Below are positions 1 through 5,647 of a DNA stretch of 10,238 nt, piece by piece. Both the position numbers and the translations under genes were made by a program. Within the stretch, counting starts at the first letter, position 1. Each line of letters opens with the position of its first letter. The stretch comes from JADGGV01 sp035715725 (GTDB lineage: Bacteria; Gemmatimonadota; Gemmatimonadetes; Longimicrobiales; RSA9), in the NCBI GenBank assembly GCA_035715725.1, contig DASTKT010000236.1, forward strand, positions 1 to 10,238, written 5' to 3'. Below the pieces are notes generated by a model that saw nothing but the letters and a program-made list of their open reading frames with translations, did no database searches and was not told where the DNA came from.

Positions 1-62
1 GTGAGGAGCCGGCGGATCCGGGCGCGGGCGGGCGCCTCGTCGTCAACGACCAGGACCCGCAT
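1..62 (-). CDS. LytTR/AlgR-type response regulator, N-terminal fragment (cut by window edge)
   Basis: Only the first 20 codons are visible. The ATG is at 62-60 and the frame stays open to base 1. The peptide begins MRVLVVDDEAPARARI, the classic start of a CheY-like receiver: a hydrophobic beta-1 strand followed by the acidic pair (D7, D8) that binds Mg2+ next to the phosphorylated aspartate. The 'VDDEAPAR.R..RLL' form is typical of LytR/AlgR regulators that pair with LytS-type kinases. The start overlaps the kinase gene's last 20 bases (kinase stop at 45-43), so the two are almost certainly co-transcribed and translationally coupled. I see no clear ribosome binding site within the kinase gene's end. 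The output domain lies outside the window; a LytTR DNA-binding domain is expected from the partner but not seen. Confidence 0.85.
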   Translation of the reverse strand, partial: MRVLVVDDEAPARARIRRLL

Positions 63-1236
63 GAACCGGCGGCTCGGCGAACGCGGACGGGGCCGGCGGC
101 GGGGCGGGCGGCGCGGCGCGCAGCGGCAGCTCGAGGCGCACGCGGAAGCCGCCGCCCGGGAGGTTGCCGGCCTCGAGCGTGTGGGCGTCGCCGTGGAGGA
201 GGCGCAGCCGCTCGGCGGTCGCGCCGAGGCCGAGGCCGGAGGCGAGGACGTCGCGGCCGGGCGGCGCGCCGGGGCCATCGTCCTCGACCTCGATGCGGAG
301 CCGGTTGCCCTCCGAGTGCACACGCACATCCACGACGCCGCGGCCGATGCGCGCGGCGTTGCCGTGGCGGACGGCGTTCTCGACGAGCGGCTGGAGGAGG
401 AGCGAGGGGACGGCGGCGCCCTCGAGCCCGGGCGCCACGACGACGCGGATGGCGACGTCGCCGCCGAAGCGGCCGCGCAGGATGGCGACGTAGTCGTCGA
501 GGAGCGCGAGCTCGTCGCGGAGCGGCACCTCGTGCGCGGGCGCGGCGGCGAGCGAGCGGCGGAGCAGGTCGCCGAGGCGGCCGAGCAGCTCGTCGGCGGC
601 GGCCGGGTCGTCGTACATGACCGACGAGACGGTGTTCAGCGCGTTGAACAGGAAGTGCGGCTGGAGCTGGAGGCGGAGCGTGCGGAGCTGCGCCTCGGCG
701 AGGGCGCGCTCCATCTCGAGCTGGCGGCGCTCGCGCTCGCGGATCGCGCGGCGGTAGCGGAGAAGCATGAGCAGGGAGAGTGTGAGCGTGTAGAGGATGA
801 CGTCGTTCGGCAGCTCCATCAGGTAGCGCCAGCCGAGGCGCCCGTAGTCGTAGGCGCCGAGCCCGACGAGCGGCGCGATCGTCCAGCGGAGCACGGCCAT
901 GATCGTGGTGTGCACCGCCGAGATGGCGATGGCGCCCGCGAGGTGGGCGAGGAGGCTCGTGCGCCAGTGCGAGCGGTCCGGCGGGAAGCGCCGGGCCATG
1001 AGCACGATCAGCGCGACGAACGCGAAGCCGGCGACGAGGCCCGTCGCCTCCTCGAACGTGCGCATGCCGAGCGTATGGGCGTGGCCGCGCGTCACGTCGT
1101 CGAGGTAGAGGTTCGCGAAGCGGAGGAACGCGACGACGGGGACGAGCGGGAGGAGCACGGCCCACTCGCGGCCGGTATCGGCGCTCGTGGGCCGGGGCGC
1201 GGGCGCGCGCGAGGTTCCGTCAAGCGGGATCGGCAT
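43..1236 (-). CDS. LytS/YehU-type sensor histidine kinase (His_kinase family), 397 aa
   Basis: This is an integral-membrane histidine kinase that should autophosphorylate and pass phosphate to the overlapping downstream regulator. Hydrophobic segments lie at about residues 25-43, 66-82, 97-117 and 143-160, giving four likely membrane spans and no separate periplasmic sensor domain. A charged helix (161-188) leads to the His_kinase motif LQPHFLFNAL, with phospho-acceptor H194. The HATPase domain follows, with N-box PLVENAVRHG (N287), G1 box DDGPG (319-323) and a G2-like GLGLG (334-338). The C-terminus (about 374-397) is a proline/alanine-rich tail of unknown role. The ATG at 1236 lacks a convincing Shine-Dalgarno sequence but is the first start before the first membrane span. 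DoxX lies 55 bp upstream on the same strand and may share the transcript. The signal sensed cannot be told from sequence. Confidence 0.93.
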   Translation of the reverse strand: MPIPLDGTSRAPAPRPTSADTGREWAVLLPLVPVVAFLRFANLYLDDVTRGHAHTLGMRTFEEATGLVAGFAFVALIVLMARRFPPDRSHWRTSLLAHLAGAIAISAVHTTIMAVLRWTIAPLVGLGAYDYGRLGWRYLMELPNDVILYTLTLSLLMLLRYRRAIRERERRQLEMERALAEAQLRTLRLQLQPHFLFNALNTVSSVMYDDPAAADELLGRLGDLLRRSLAAAPAHEVPLRDELALLDDYVAILRGRFGGDVAIRVVVAPGLEGAAVPSLLLQPLVENAVRHGNAARIGRGVVDVRVHSEGNRLRIEVEDDGPGAPPGRDVLASGLGLGATAERLRLLHGDAHTLEAGNLPGGGFRVRLELPLRAAPPAPPPAPSAFAEPPVHAGPGR

Positions 1237-1291
1237 TTACGCCAATGATGCCGCCCGGGCGGGGAGCGCGTCAAGGCGGGCGGGATGCGCC

Positions 1292-1843
1292 TCAGGCCGG
1301 GCGCGCCCCCGGCGTCGCACGCCGGACCGCGAGGGCCAGCACGCCGCCCGCGACGCCGATCGCGAGCGCCACCCAAGCCACCGTCGGCGTCCACAGCGAC
1401 TCCAGTCCGAGTAGCGCATCGAGCGAATAGATGCCCGGGCCGATCAAGGCGAGCGCGAACGCCGCGGCCATGTACAGCAGCGGCGTCTCGATCCCGTTCG
1501 ACTCCCAGAAGAGGCCGTTCGGCAAGCCGTCGCTGACCAGGGCCACGATCATCAGCGAGACCACGAGCGCCGGGCCGATCGGGCCCAGCAGCCCGAGCGC
1601 CACCAGCAGTCCGCCGACGAACTCGGAGGTCCCGGCCAGCAGGGCGATGGCGCGTCCGGGGTGGAAGCCGAGCCCCTCGAAGTAGCCGGCGGAGGCGGTC
1701 GGCCCTTCGCCGCCGAGCCAGCCGAAGAGCTTCTGCCCGCCGTGCCCCACCAGGTAGACCCCGAAGACGAGGCGCATGACCAGCACGCCGATGCTCAGCG
1801 TGACCACACCGGGCGTCCACGCCTGGAGATGACCGGGTTCCAT
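1292..1843 (-). CDS. DoxX family membrane protein, 183 aa
   Basis: This is a small multi-span inner-membrane protein of the DoxX family. Family members are linked to redox and thiol stress in some bacteria, but biochemistry is poorly defined. The diagnostic block is visible: R24..FG.YLVGHGGQKLFGWLGG (to residue 45), then E74 and GG77-78 in the next helix. Hydrophobic segments lie at about 12-33, 65-85, 87-105, 121-137 and 152-172, one more than the core four-helix family, so the protein is somewhat long. The ATG at 1843 is chosen because GGGAGA sits 6 bases upstream and upstream codons have no family similarity. It is divergent from the Dps gene across 273 bp and lies 55 bp upstream of the LytS-type kinase. 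A shared oxidative-stress role with Dps is inference from position only. Confidence 0.9.
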   Translation of the reverse strand: MEPGHLQAWTPGVVTLSIGVLVMRLVFGVYLVGHGGQKLFGWLGGEGPTASAGYFEGLGFHPGRAIALLAGTSEFVGGLLVALGLLGPIGPALVVSLMIVALVSDGLPNGLFWESNGIETPLLYMAAAFALALIGPGIYSLDALLGLESLWTPTVAWVALAIGVAGGVLALAVRRATPGARPA

Positions 1844-2116
1844 GATGTTCTCCCGTGGATTGGGGCTGCACCTCTGCCGCGAACTCGGATGCGCGTCGTC
1901 ACACGGGAACATCCGGGCACCTCGTCGCACAATCGTACCTTGGTCCCACCACGCGTCGGCGCGGTCGGAACGCGCCTTCTCCGCCCCGAGCGGCTCGCCG
2001 TTCCCGCACCGGCAGCGTTCCTGCGACAGGACGTCGGGCGGGGTCCCATCCGGGACCTCGACGCGACCGACAGGGGGCGGGCGTCGCACGAGGACGAATG
2101 CGCACCCCGGTCAGCC
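1844..2116. other. Divergent intergenic region between doxX-like and dps-like genes
   Basis: This 273-bp spacer must hold the promoters for both divergent genes. Apart from the GGGAGA ribosome binding site next to the doxX-like start (about 1850-1855), I could not find a -35/-10 pair close to the sigma70 consensus on either strand. I also found no clear palindrome that would suggest an OxyR, PerR or Fur site. The open frames that run through here look like GC-driven shadows. Confidence 0.5.
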
Positions 2117-2641
2117 ATGAGCCACACCGAACGCCCACAACGTCCCGCCCAGGGCGCGGCGGCCCTGAGGACGCCCACCGACCTCTCTGCCGAAGGCGTG
2201 GCCGCGATCGAAGGCCAGCTGCGAGATCTGCTCGCCGACGTCTTCGCGCTCTACGTCAAGACCAAGAACTTCCACTGGCACATGAGCGGCCCGCAGTTCC
2301 GGGACTACCACCTGCTCCTCGACGAGCAGGCCGAGCAGATCTTCGAAATGACGGACGACATCGCCGAGCGGGCGCGAAAGATTGGCGGCACGACGATCCG
2401 CTCCATCGGCGACGTCGCGCGGCGCCAGCGCATCCGCGACAACGACGACGAGTTCGTCCCTCCCGAGAAGATGCTGGCCGAGCTGTGCGCGGATAACCAG
2501 CAGCTCACGCGGTCGCTGCGGTCCGTCCACGCCGCCTGCGCGGAATACGACGACGTCGCCACCGCCAGCCTGATCGAGGTCTGGATCGACCAGACCGAGC
2601 GACGCACCTGGTTCCTGTTCGAGGCGATGGGCGGTCGCTGA
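2117..2641 (+). CDS. dps: Dps-like DNA-protection / ferroxidase protein (ferritin superfamily), 174 aa
   Basis: Dps proteins form 12-subunit cages that oxidise Fe2+ with H2O2 and store iron, protecting DNA in the cytoplasm. All five residues of the inter-subunit ferroxidase site can be placed: H53 (in NFHWHM), H65 and D69 (in DYHLLLDEQ), D80 and E84 (in MTDDIAER). The spacings 12, 4, 11 and 4 match E. coli Dps H51/H63/D67/D78/E82. The four-helix ferritin fold extends to the C-terminus, and the length is normal. The N-terminal tail (1-25) carries arginines but is not lysine-rich as in E. coli Dps, so direct DNA binding is uncertain. The ATG at 2117 is the only in-frame start close to the domain. 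The nearest purine-rich stretch (GAGGACGA, about 2090-2097) is too far for a normal ribosome binding site, so translation initiation looks weak. It is transcribed alone. Confidence 0.94.
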   Translation: MSHTERPQRPAQGAAALRTPTDLSAEGVAAIEGQLRDLLADVFALYVKTKNFHWHMSGPQFRDYHLLLDEQAEQIFEMTDDIAERARKIGGTTIRSIGDVARRQRIRDNDDEFVPPEKMLAELCADNQQLTRSLRSVHAACAEYDDVATASLIEVWIDQTERRTWFLFEAMGGR

Positions 2642-2691
2642 AGGACGCTCGCCCGGACGGCCCGCCGCGTACCCGGCGGACACGGACGCCA

Positions 2692-2717
2692 CCCCTCCGC
2701 GGCTCCGCGCCCAGGGG
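2692..2717. terminator. Possible bidirectional terminator hairpin between convergent genes
   Basis: A GC-only hairpin can be drawn: outer arms CCCCT (2692-2696) and AGGGG (2713-2717), inner stem CGCG/CGCG around the loop GCTC (2698-2709). It sits between the convergent dps-like and hydrolase genes, where a two-way terminator would be expected. No T-tract follows on either strand and the stem has an internal loop, so this is a weak call. Confidence 0.3.
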
Positions 2718-2718
2718 G

Positions 2719-2755
2719 GAGGTTCGCGAAGCGCAGGAACGCGACGACGGGCACG
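2719..2755 (-). repeat. 37-nt near-copy of part of the LytS-type kinase gene
   Basis: Bases 2719-2755 match 1108-1144 at 35 of 37 positions; the mismatches are at 2734 and 2752. The match is in the same orientation. On the minus strand both copies can be read as VPVVAFLRFANL, residues 32-43 of the kinase (first membrane span). Here the piece lies just after the hydrolase stop with no kinase domain following, so it is a remnant of a paralogous gene or a copy of a dispersed repeat. The similarity stops abruptly on both sides. Confidence 0.75.
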
Positions 2756-2771
2756 CATCGGCGATGATCAC

Positions 2772-3671
2772 TCACTCGTCCGGCGCCAGCGTGTCGCGAA
2801 AGTGATGGTCGATGGCGTCGAGCGCGAATGACATCTGCGCCGGACGGTCGTAGAAATCGGTCTGGGTGCCGTCGCCCCAGGCGATCTCGACCGGACCGGT
2901 CAGCCGCTTCGCGATGGTGCGGACGTTCTCGGGAAACACGCAGCCATCGCCGTGGACGAAGAGTGACGGCACGGCGACCGGGCGCGCGGCGCCGAGACCG
3001 TCGAACGTCAGCCAGTGAGCCCAGGTCAGCTCCGTCATCTCGTTGCGCCATTCGGGGACCCTGCCCCGCGCGGCGTTGCCGTAGTAATCGAGCTCGAAGA
3101 ACATGCCGGCCCGCTCATCGCCGGGCGCGTACGCCGGCACGGTTCGCAGCTGGCGGGTATGCAGGTACTCTTCCGTGGCGACCGACGCGCGTTCCAGCCG
3201 GGCCCTGACGCCCGCCGCACCGCCGTAGAAACCGGCGAGCGACGCCTGATCGTGGAACCACCCCGCGACACTCGCGAAGGAGGCGACGGGCACGCCCTGT
3301 CCGAGCGCCGCGAGCGCGTACTGCGCGCTCGCGCAGACGGCCACGACGGCCGGACCGCCCGGCGCCACGAAAGAAAGCGACGATACATAGCGCACGGCCG
3401 CGGCGATGTTGGCGATCTTGCGCGTGGGCATCTCCGTCTGGCGCAGCTCCCCGCCGCTGGCGCCGAACCCGGCGAAATCGAAGCTGAACGCCGTGTAACC
3501 ACGTCGTGCGAGCGCCGCGGCGTAACCATCCGCCATCTGTTCCTTCACGGTCAGCCACGATCCCATCACGATCACGGCCGGCTGCCGCTCGTAGAGATCG
3601 TCGGCCTCCCGGTGCATCCGCGCCGCGAGCGGCACGTCGCCGTCGAAAAACACGTGCGAGCTCGTCGCCAT
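2772..3671 (-). CDS. Alpha/beta hydrolase (YcjY / dienelactone hydrolase-like), 299 aa
   Basis: This is a predicted cytoplasmic serine hydrolase; no signal peptide is seen. The fold is supported by the early strand AVIVMGSW (32-39), then FDFAGFGASGGE (64-75), the usual oxyanion-side loop. The nucleophile elbow is VCASAQYA with S115, a variant of G-x-S-x-G with Cys and Gln at the flanking glycine positions. LFVHGDGCVFPEN (238-249) supplies the acid, D242. Related proteins usually carry a catalytic His near the DFYD motif; here it reads GTQTDFYDRP (268-277) with no His, and the nearest are H289/H290. The substrate is unknown. The ATG at 3671 has a strong GAGGAGAG ribosome binding site about 5 bases upstream. 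It follows the SnoaL-like gene by 135 bp on the same strand, so both may be transcribed together. Confidence 0.85.
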   Translation of the reverse strand: MATSSHVFFDGDVPLAARMHREADDLYERQPAVIVMGSWLTVKEQMADGYAAALARRGYTAFSFDFAGFGASGGELRQTEMPTRKIANIAAAVRYVSSLSFVAPGGPAVVAVCASAQYALAALGQGVPVASFASVAGWFHDQASLAGFYGGAAGVRARLERASVATEEYLHTRQLRTVPAYAPGDERAGMFFELDYYGNAARGRVPEWRNEMTELTWAHWLTFDGLGAARPVAVPSLFVHGDGCVFPENVRTIAKRLTGPVEIAWGDGTQTDFYDRPAQMSFALDAIDHHFRDTLAPDE

Positions 3672-3707
3672 CGTCTCTCCTCGGTAGACCGGGCGTTACT
3701 CGGGAGC

Positions 3708-3730
3708 GCTGCTGCGAGTGTCGCAGCGGC
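3708..3730. promoter_or_regulatory. 10-bp-stem hairpin between SnoaL-like gene and hydrolase
   Basis: GCTGCTGCGA (3708-3717) pairs with TCGCAGCGGC (3721-3730) around a 3-nt GTG loop, with one G-T wobble in the plus-strand reading (an A-C mismatch in the minus transcript). It lies 76 bp after the SnoaL-like stop and about 37 bp before the hydrolase start. No T-tract follows, so it could be a processing or attenuation hairpin rather than a terminator, or an operator. Function is not established. Confidence 0.4.
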
Positions 3731-3806
3731 CGGCGTCACCAGGCGATCGGCCGTCGATCTCGGAGAGAGCCGCCGGTCGGTCCGTCTCTGGCCGGTGTGG
3801 CGGCAC

Positions 3807-4280
3807 TCACCAGTTGCCGGTAACGCGTTGGCGCGCGCGCTCGGGCAGGCTGGTGTCGCCCTCGATGAACGCGACGCGCAGCGTGATCGCCGTGATCGCC
3901 CAGCCGTGGCTGCCGCGGCGCACGAGCCGGACGTCATAATGCCCGCCGACGATCCACTGCGCTTCTCCCATGCGGTGCCGGGCGGTGACCGCACACTGAG
4001 CACGGGCCGTGTCATCCGCCAGCCCCACCACGAACGGCCCGGTGAGGTGCTGCGTCGCGTCGAACGCAGCCGCGAAGTCGCGCCAGCCGGCGATCAGGCC
4101 GTCGGACCGCTGCGTTTGCACGTCGCCGCCGAACAGCTGCGTGTAATCGGTCGTCACCTCGTCGGCAAACGCCGAACGCACCTCCTGCCATTCGCGCGCG
4201 TCGATCGCGTGCAGCATGCGCGTGAACGTCTCACAAACGTCGAGGCGGTCAGCGGCCGGCGAATTCGATGGATCGTTCAT
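3807..4280 (-). CDS. SnoaL-like / NTF2-fold protein, about 157 aa
   Basis: This is a small cone-shaped NTF2-superfamily protein (SnoaL_4-like). Members include polyketide cyclases, ring-hydroxylating dioxygenase small subunits and many proteins of unknown function, so no reaction can be named. The family pattern is visible: the first helix with FTRMLHAIDAREWQEV (19-34), the DATQHLTGP strand-turn (74-82), then CAVTARHRM, WIVGGHYDVRLVRRGSHGW (109-127) and ITAITLRVAFIEG. The start is uncertain. ATG 4280 fits the domain edge but has no ribosome binding site. In-frame alternatives are ATG 4349, which overlaps the stop of a short upstream frame as ATGA, and GTG 4370; either would add an N-terminal extension. 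The hydrolase lies downstream on the same strand. The sigma70-type promoter at 4566-4593 points toward this gene. Confidence 0.8.
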   Translation of the reverse strand: MNDPSNSPAADRLDVCETFTRMLHAIDAREWQEVRSAFADEVTTDYTQLFGGDVQTQRSDGLIAGWRDFAAAFDATQHLTGPFVVGLADDTARAQCAVTARHRMGEAQWIVGGHYDVRLVRRGSHGWAITAITLRVAFIEGDTSLPERARQRVTGNW

Positions 4281-4345
4281 ATGGATGGTGGTTGGAGGTT
4301 GGCGGACCTGGAATCGCTCGGCATGGATGTGCACCCCGAGCTGTT

Positions 4346-4558
4346 TCATCTGCGAGAGGACGTCGACCACCCCCGGGTCTCCGCGATCCGGCGGTTGACG
4401 AAATCGATCCTCGCAGTGAATCGCTGTGAGAACGCCCGGCCGGGGGAGTGGAAAACCGCGGACCCGATGAAATACACGCGCGACGGGAGCCGCCGGGGCA
4501 GTCCCTTCGGTGCCGACACGACCCGGACGCGCGGTGCTTTGCCGGTGGCCGCTGCCAT
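4346..4558 (-). CDS. Doubtful short ORF upstream of the SnoaL-like gene, 70 aa
   Basis: The protein, if made, starts MAAATGKAPRVRVV, is rich in arginine and serine, and shows no recognisable domain. Two features favour it. Its ATG (4558) falls where the promoter at 4566-4593 would start transcription, which would make a leaderless message. Its TGA (4348-4346) overlaps the possible SnoaL-like start ATG 4349 as ATGA. Against it are the arginine-rich composition typical of shadow frames in GC-rich DNA and the lack of any family likeness. It may simply be part of a long 5' leader. Confidence 0.25.
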   Translation of the reverse strand: MAAATGKAPRVRVVSAPKGLPRRLPSRVYFIGSAVFHSPGRAFSQRFTARIDFVNRRIAETRGWSTSSRR

Positions 4559-4565
4559 GTTGGTC

Positions 4566-4593
4566 AAAATACGGATGCTGCTTTACCTGTCAA
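4566..4593 (-). promoter_or_regulatory. Sigma70-type promoter facing the SnoaL-like gene
   Basis: On the minus strand there is a perfect -35 hexamer TTGACA (4593-4588), a 16-bp spacer, and TATTTT (4571-4566), 4 of 6 to the -10 consensus. It lies in a locally AT-richer patch. The predicted start is near 4559, about 280 bases before ATG 4280. It is the best promoter match I found in the window. Confidence 0.55.
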
Positions 4594-4708
4594 GACCGCT
4601 GTTGGGGGTAAAACATCGGCGTCCAAACACCGGTCTCGATGCGGGGGAGGAATGAAGCAGGATGGGCGGGCGAAGGAGGATCGCGGGGGCCCGGCCCGGT
4701 TGTCCTCT

Positions 4709-5446
4709 TCACGACGAGTCCTTCCGGGGCCGATCCCGAGGGGCTTCCGGGCACCCGATTCCCCGGCGTCGAGACTTCGTCCGGTGGTAGTAGCGGAGTG
4801 CCTTGTCCCGGCTGCCGCAGTCGGCCATGTCGCACCACCGGCGACGGCGGCTCCTGCTGACGTCCACGAAAAGCCACCCGCAGGCTGGGCAATGGCCGAT
4901 CCGGGTGCGATCCACCTCGGTCAGGACGTGCCCCGCATTCCAGATCACCGGCCAGAGAAGGTCGGGAAGGGAGCGGGGAACGCTCCAGGACCAGCGTCGC
5001 GTGTCCGGGTCTATGATGCGATGCGGGCACGCCCGCCGCAGGTGTGCATTCAGTCCGTCCACCGCCGCCGGCGGGGGCTCCGAAGCATGCCCAAGGGGCT
5101 TGAGGACCTCGAGGAGGTCTTGCCGAACCTGCCGCACAACCGCCAGTTCCTCCGACGGGTTCTGACCTCCGCGTGCATCCAAAGCCTTCCGCCGATCGCC
5201 GTCGATGATCCCGACGGCCTCGGCCCAAAGCGTGACGTTCCCGGCACGGTCCAGCCAGTCGTGCTCACGTGTCTCCCCCGGCCATGAGACGGTGTTTACG
5301 AAGTCCAGGCTCGATTCACCCCCGACGAGCTTGTAGGTGCCAGGGTAGTCTCCAGGGTCCAATGGCAATGCGTCCAACAGGTCCTCGCGCGTGCGTACAG
5401 GAATGTCCGGGTGCGGTCGGGGGGCCGGATGCCCGGCCGCCACCAC
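4709..5446 (-). CDS. ABATE / CGNR zinc-finger transcriptional regulator, about 245 aa
   Basis: Proteins with an N-terminal ABATE (putative stress-induced regulator) domain and a C-terminal CGNR zinc finger are thought to be DNA-binding regulators; few have been studied. The ABATE start is seen in KLVGGESSLDFVNTVSWPG (39-57). The C-terminal finger has C186-x2-C189-x15-C205-x4-C210 in HCPACGWLFVDVS and RWCDMADCGSRDKA. The name motif CGNR is CGSR here, while all four cysteines are kept. A basic tail of about 30 residues follows. The start is taken as GTG 5446 (or the adjacent GTG 5443); GAGG lies directly before it, too close to be a good ribosome binding site. The gene is divergent from the drug antiporter, which suggests it controls that gene, its own, or both. 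The effector is unknown. Confidence 0.85.
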   Translation of the reverse strand: MVAAGHPAPRPHPDIPVRTREDLLDALPLDPGDYPGTYKLVGGESSLDFVNTVSWPGETREHDWLDRAGNVTLWAEAVGIIDGDRRKALDARGGQNPSEELAVVRQVRQDLLEVLKPLGHASEPPPAAVDGLNAHLRRACPHRIIDPDTRRWSWSVPRSLPDLLWPVIWNAGHVLTEVDRTRIGHCPACGWLFVDVSRSRRRRWCDMADCGSRDKALRYYHRTKSRRRGIGCPEAPRDRPRKDSS

Positions 5447-5647
5447 CCTCGAAGGGCGGCATGGCCGGCCAGCGAAGCTACGTGCACGTCACTTGAATCG
5501 ATAGCTCCTTCGCCGCCCCGGGCAATACCCCTCCGGGATGTCCCTGAAGGTGACCTTCGACGCGGCCTCGATTTCCGCCGCCCTCGCCCCGATCTTGCGA
5601 GTCCCCGGCGCGGAAGCAGCCACTCTCCGCCGGGAGCGAGACGGACC
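5447..5647. promoter_or_regulatory. Divergent regulator/efflux-pump intergenic region
   Basis: These 201 bases separate the CGNR regulator from the antiporter and must contain both promoters. I did not find a convincing -35/-10 pair. The notable element is a perfect palindrome at 5480-5489, listed separately. A 37-codon plus-strand frame (ATG 5538 to TGA 5651) overlaps the antiporter GTG as GTGA; it has no ribosome binding site and is not called as a gene. Confidence 0.5.
5480..5489. promoter_or_regulatory. Candidate operator palindrome ACGTGCACGT
   Basis: ACGTGCACGT is a perfect 10-bp palindrome, 34 bp upstream of the CGNR regulator start and 158 bp upstream of the antiporter start. Its place in a divergent regulator/efflux spacer makes it a candidate operator. 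With only one copy and no known CGNR site to compare with, this is inference, and such palindromes occur by chance in GC-rich DNA. Confidence 0.3.

Larger units (their letters stand above)
4281..4708. other. 428-bp spacer upstream of the SnoaL-like gene
   Basis: The spacer is less GC-rich than its surroundings around 4560-4620, where a promoter-like sequence lies. Two minus-strand frames remain open toward the SnoaL-like start. One has no start codon upstream of 4370; the other is the 70-codon frame listed separately. The segment 4281-4305 is a pyrimidine-rich run on the minus strand (CCAACCTCCAACC type) that looks non-coding. No terminator with a T-tract was seen downstream of the CGNR regulator's stop. 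Confidence 0.5.

Noticed and set aside
1..1248. Long plus-strand open frame opposite the LytS-type kinase
   Set aside because: It is arginine, glutamate, alanine and valine-rich with no domain, and mirrors the kinase gene; antisense frames stay open in DNA with G/C third positions.
1292..2089. Longer DoxX protein starting at 2089
   Set aside because: The extra 82 residues have no family likeness and cross the promoter region; GGGAGA supports the start at 1843.
3015..4655. 546-codon plus-strand frame across the hydrolase and SnoaL-like genes
   Set aside because: It spans two well-supported minus-strand genes and has no recognisable domain.
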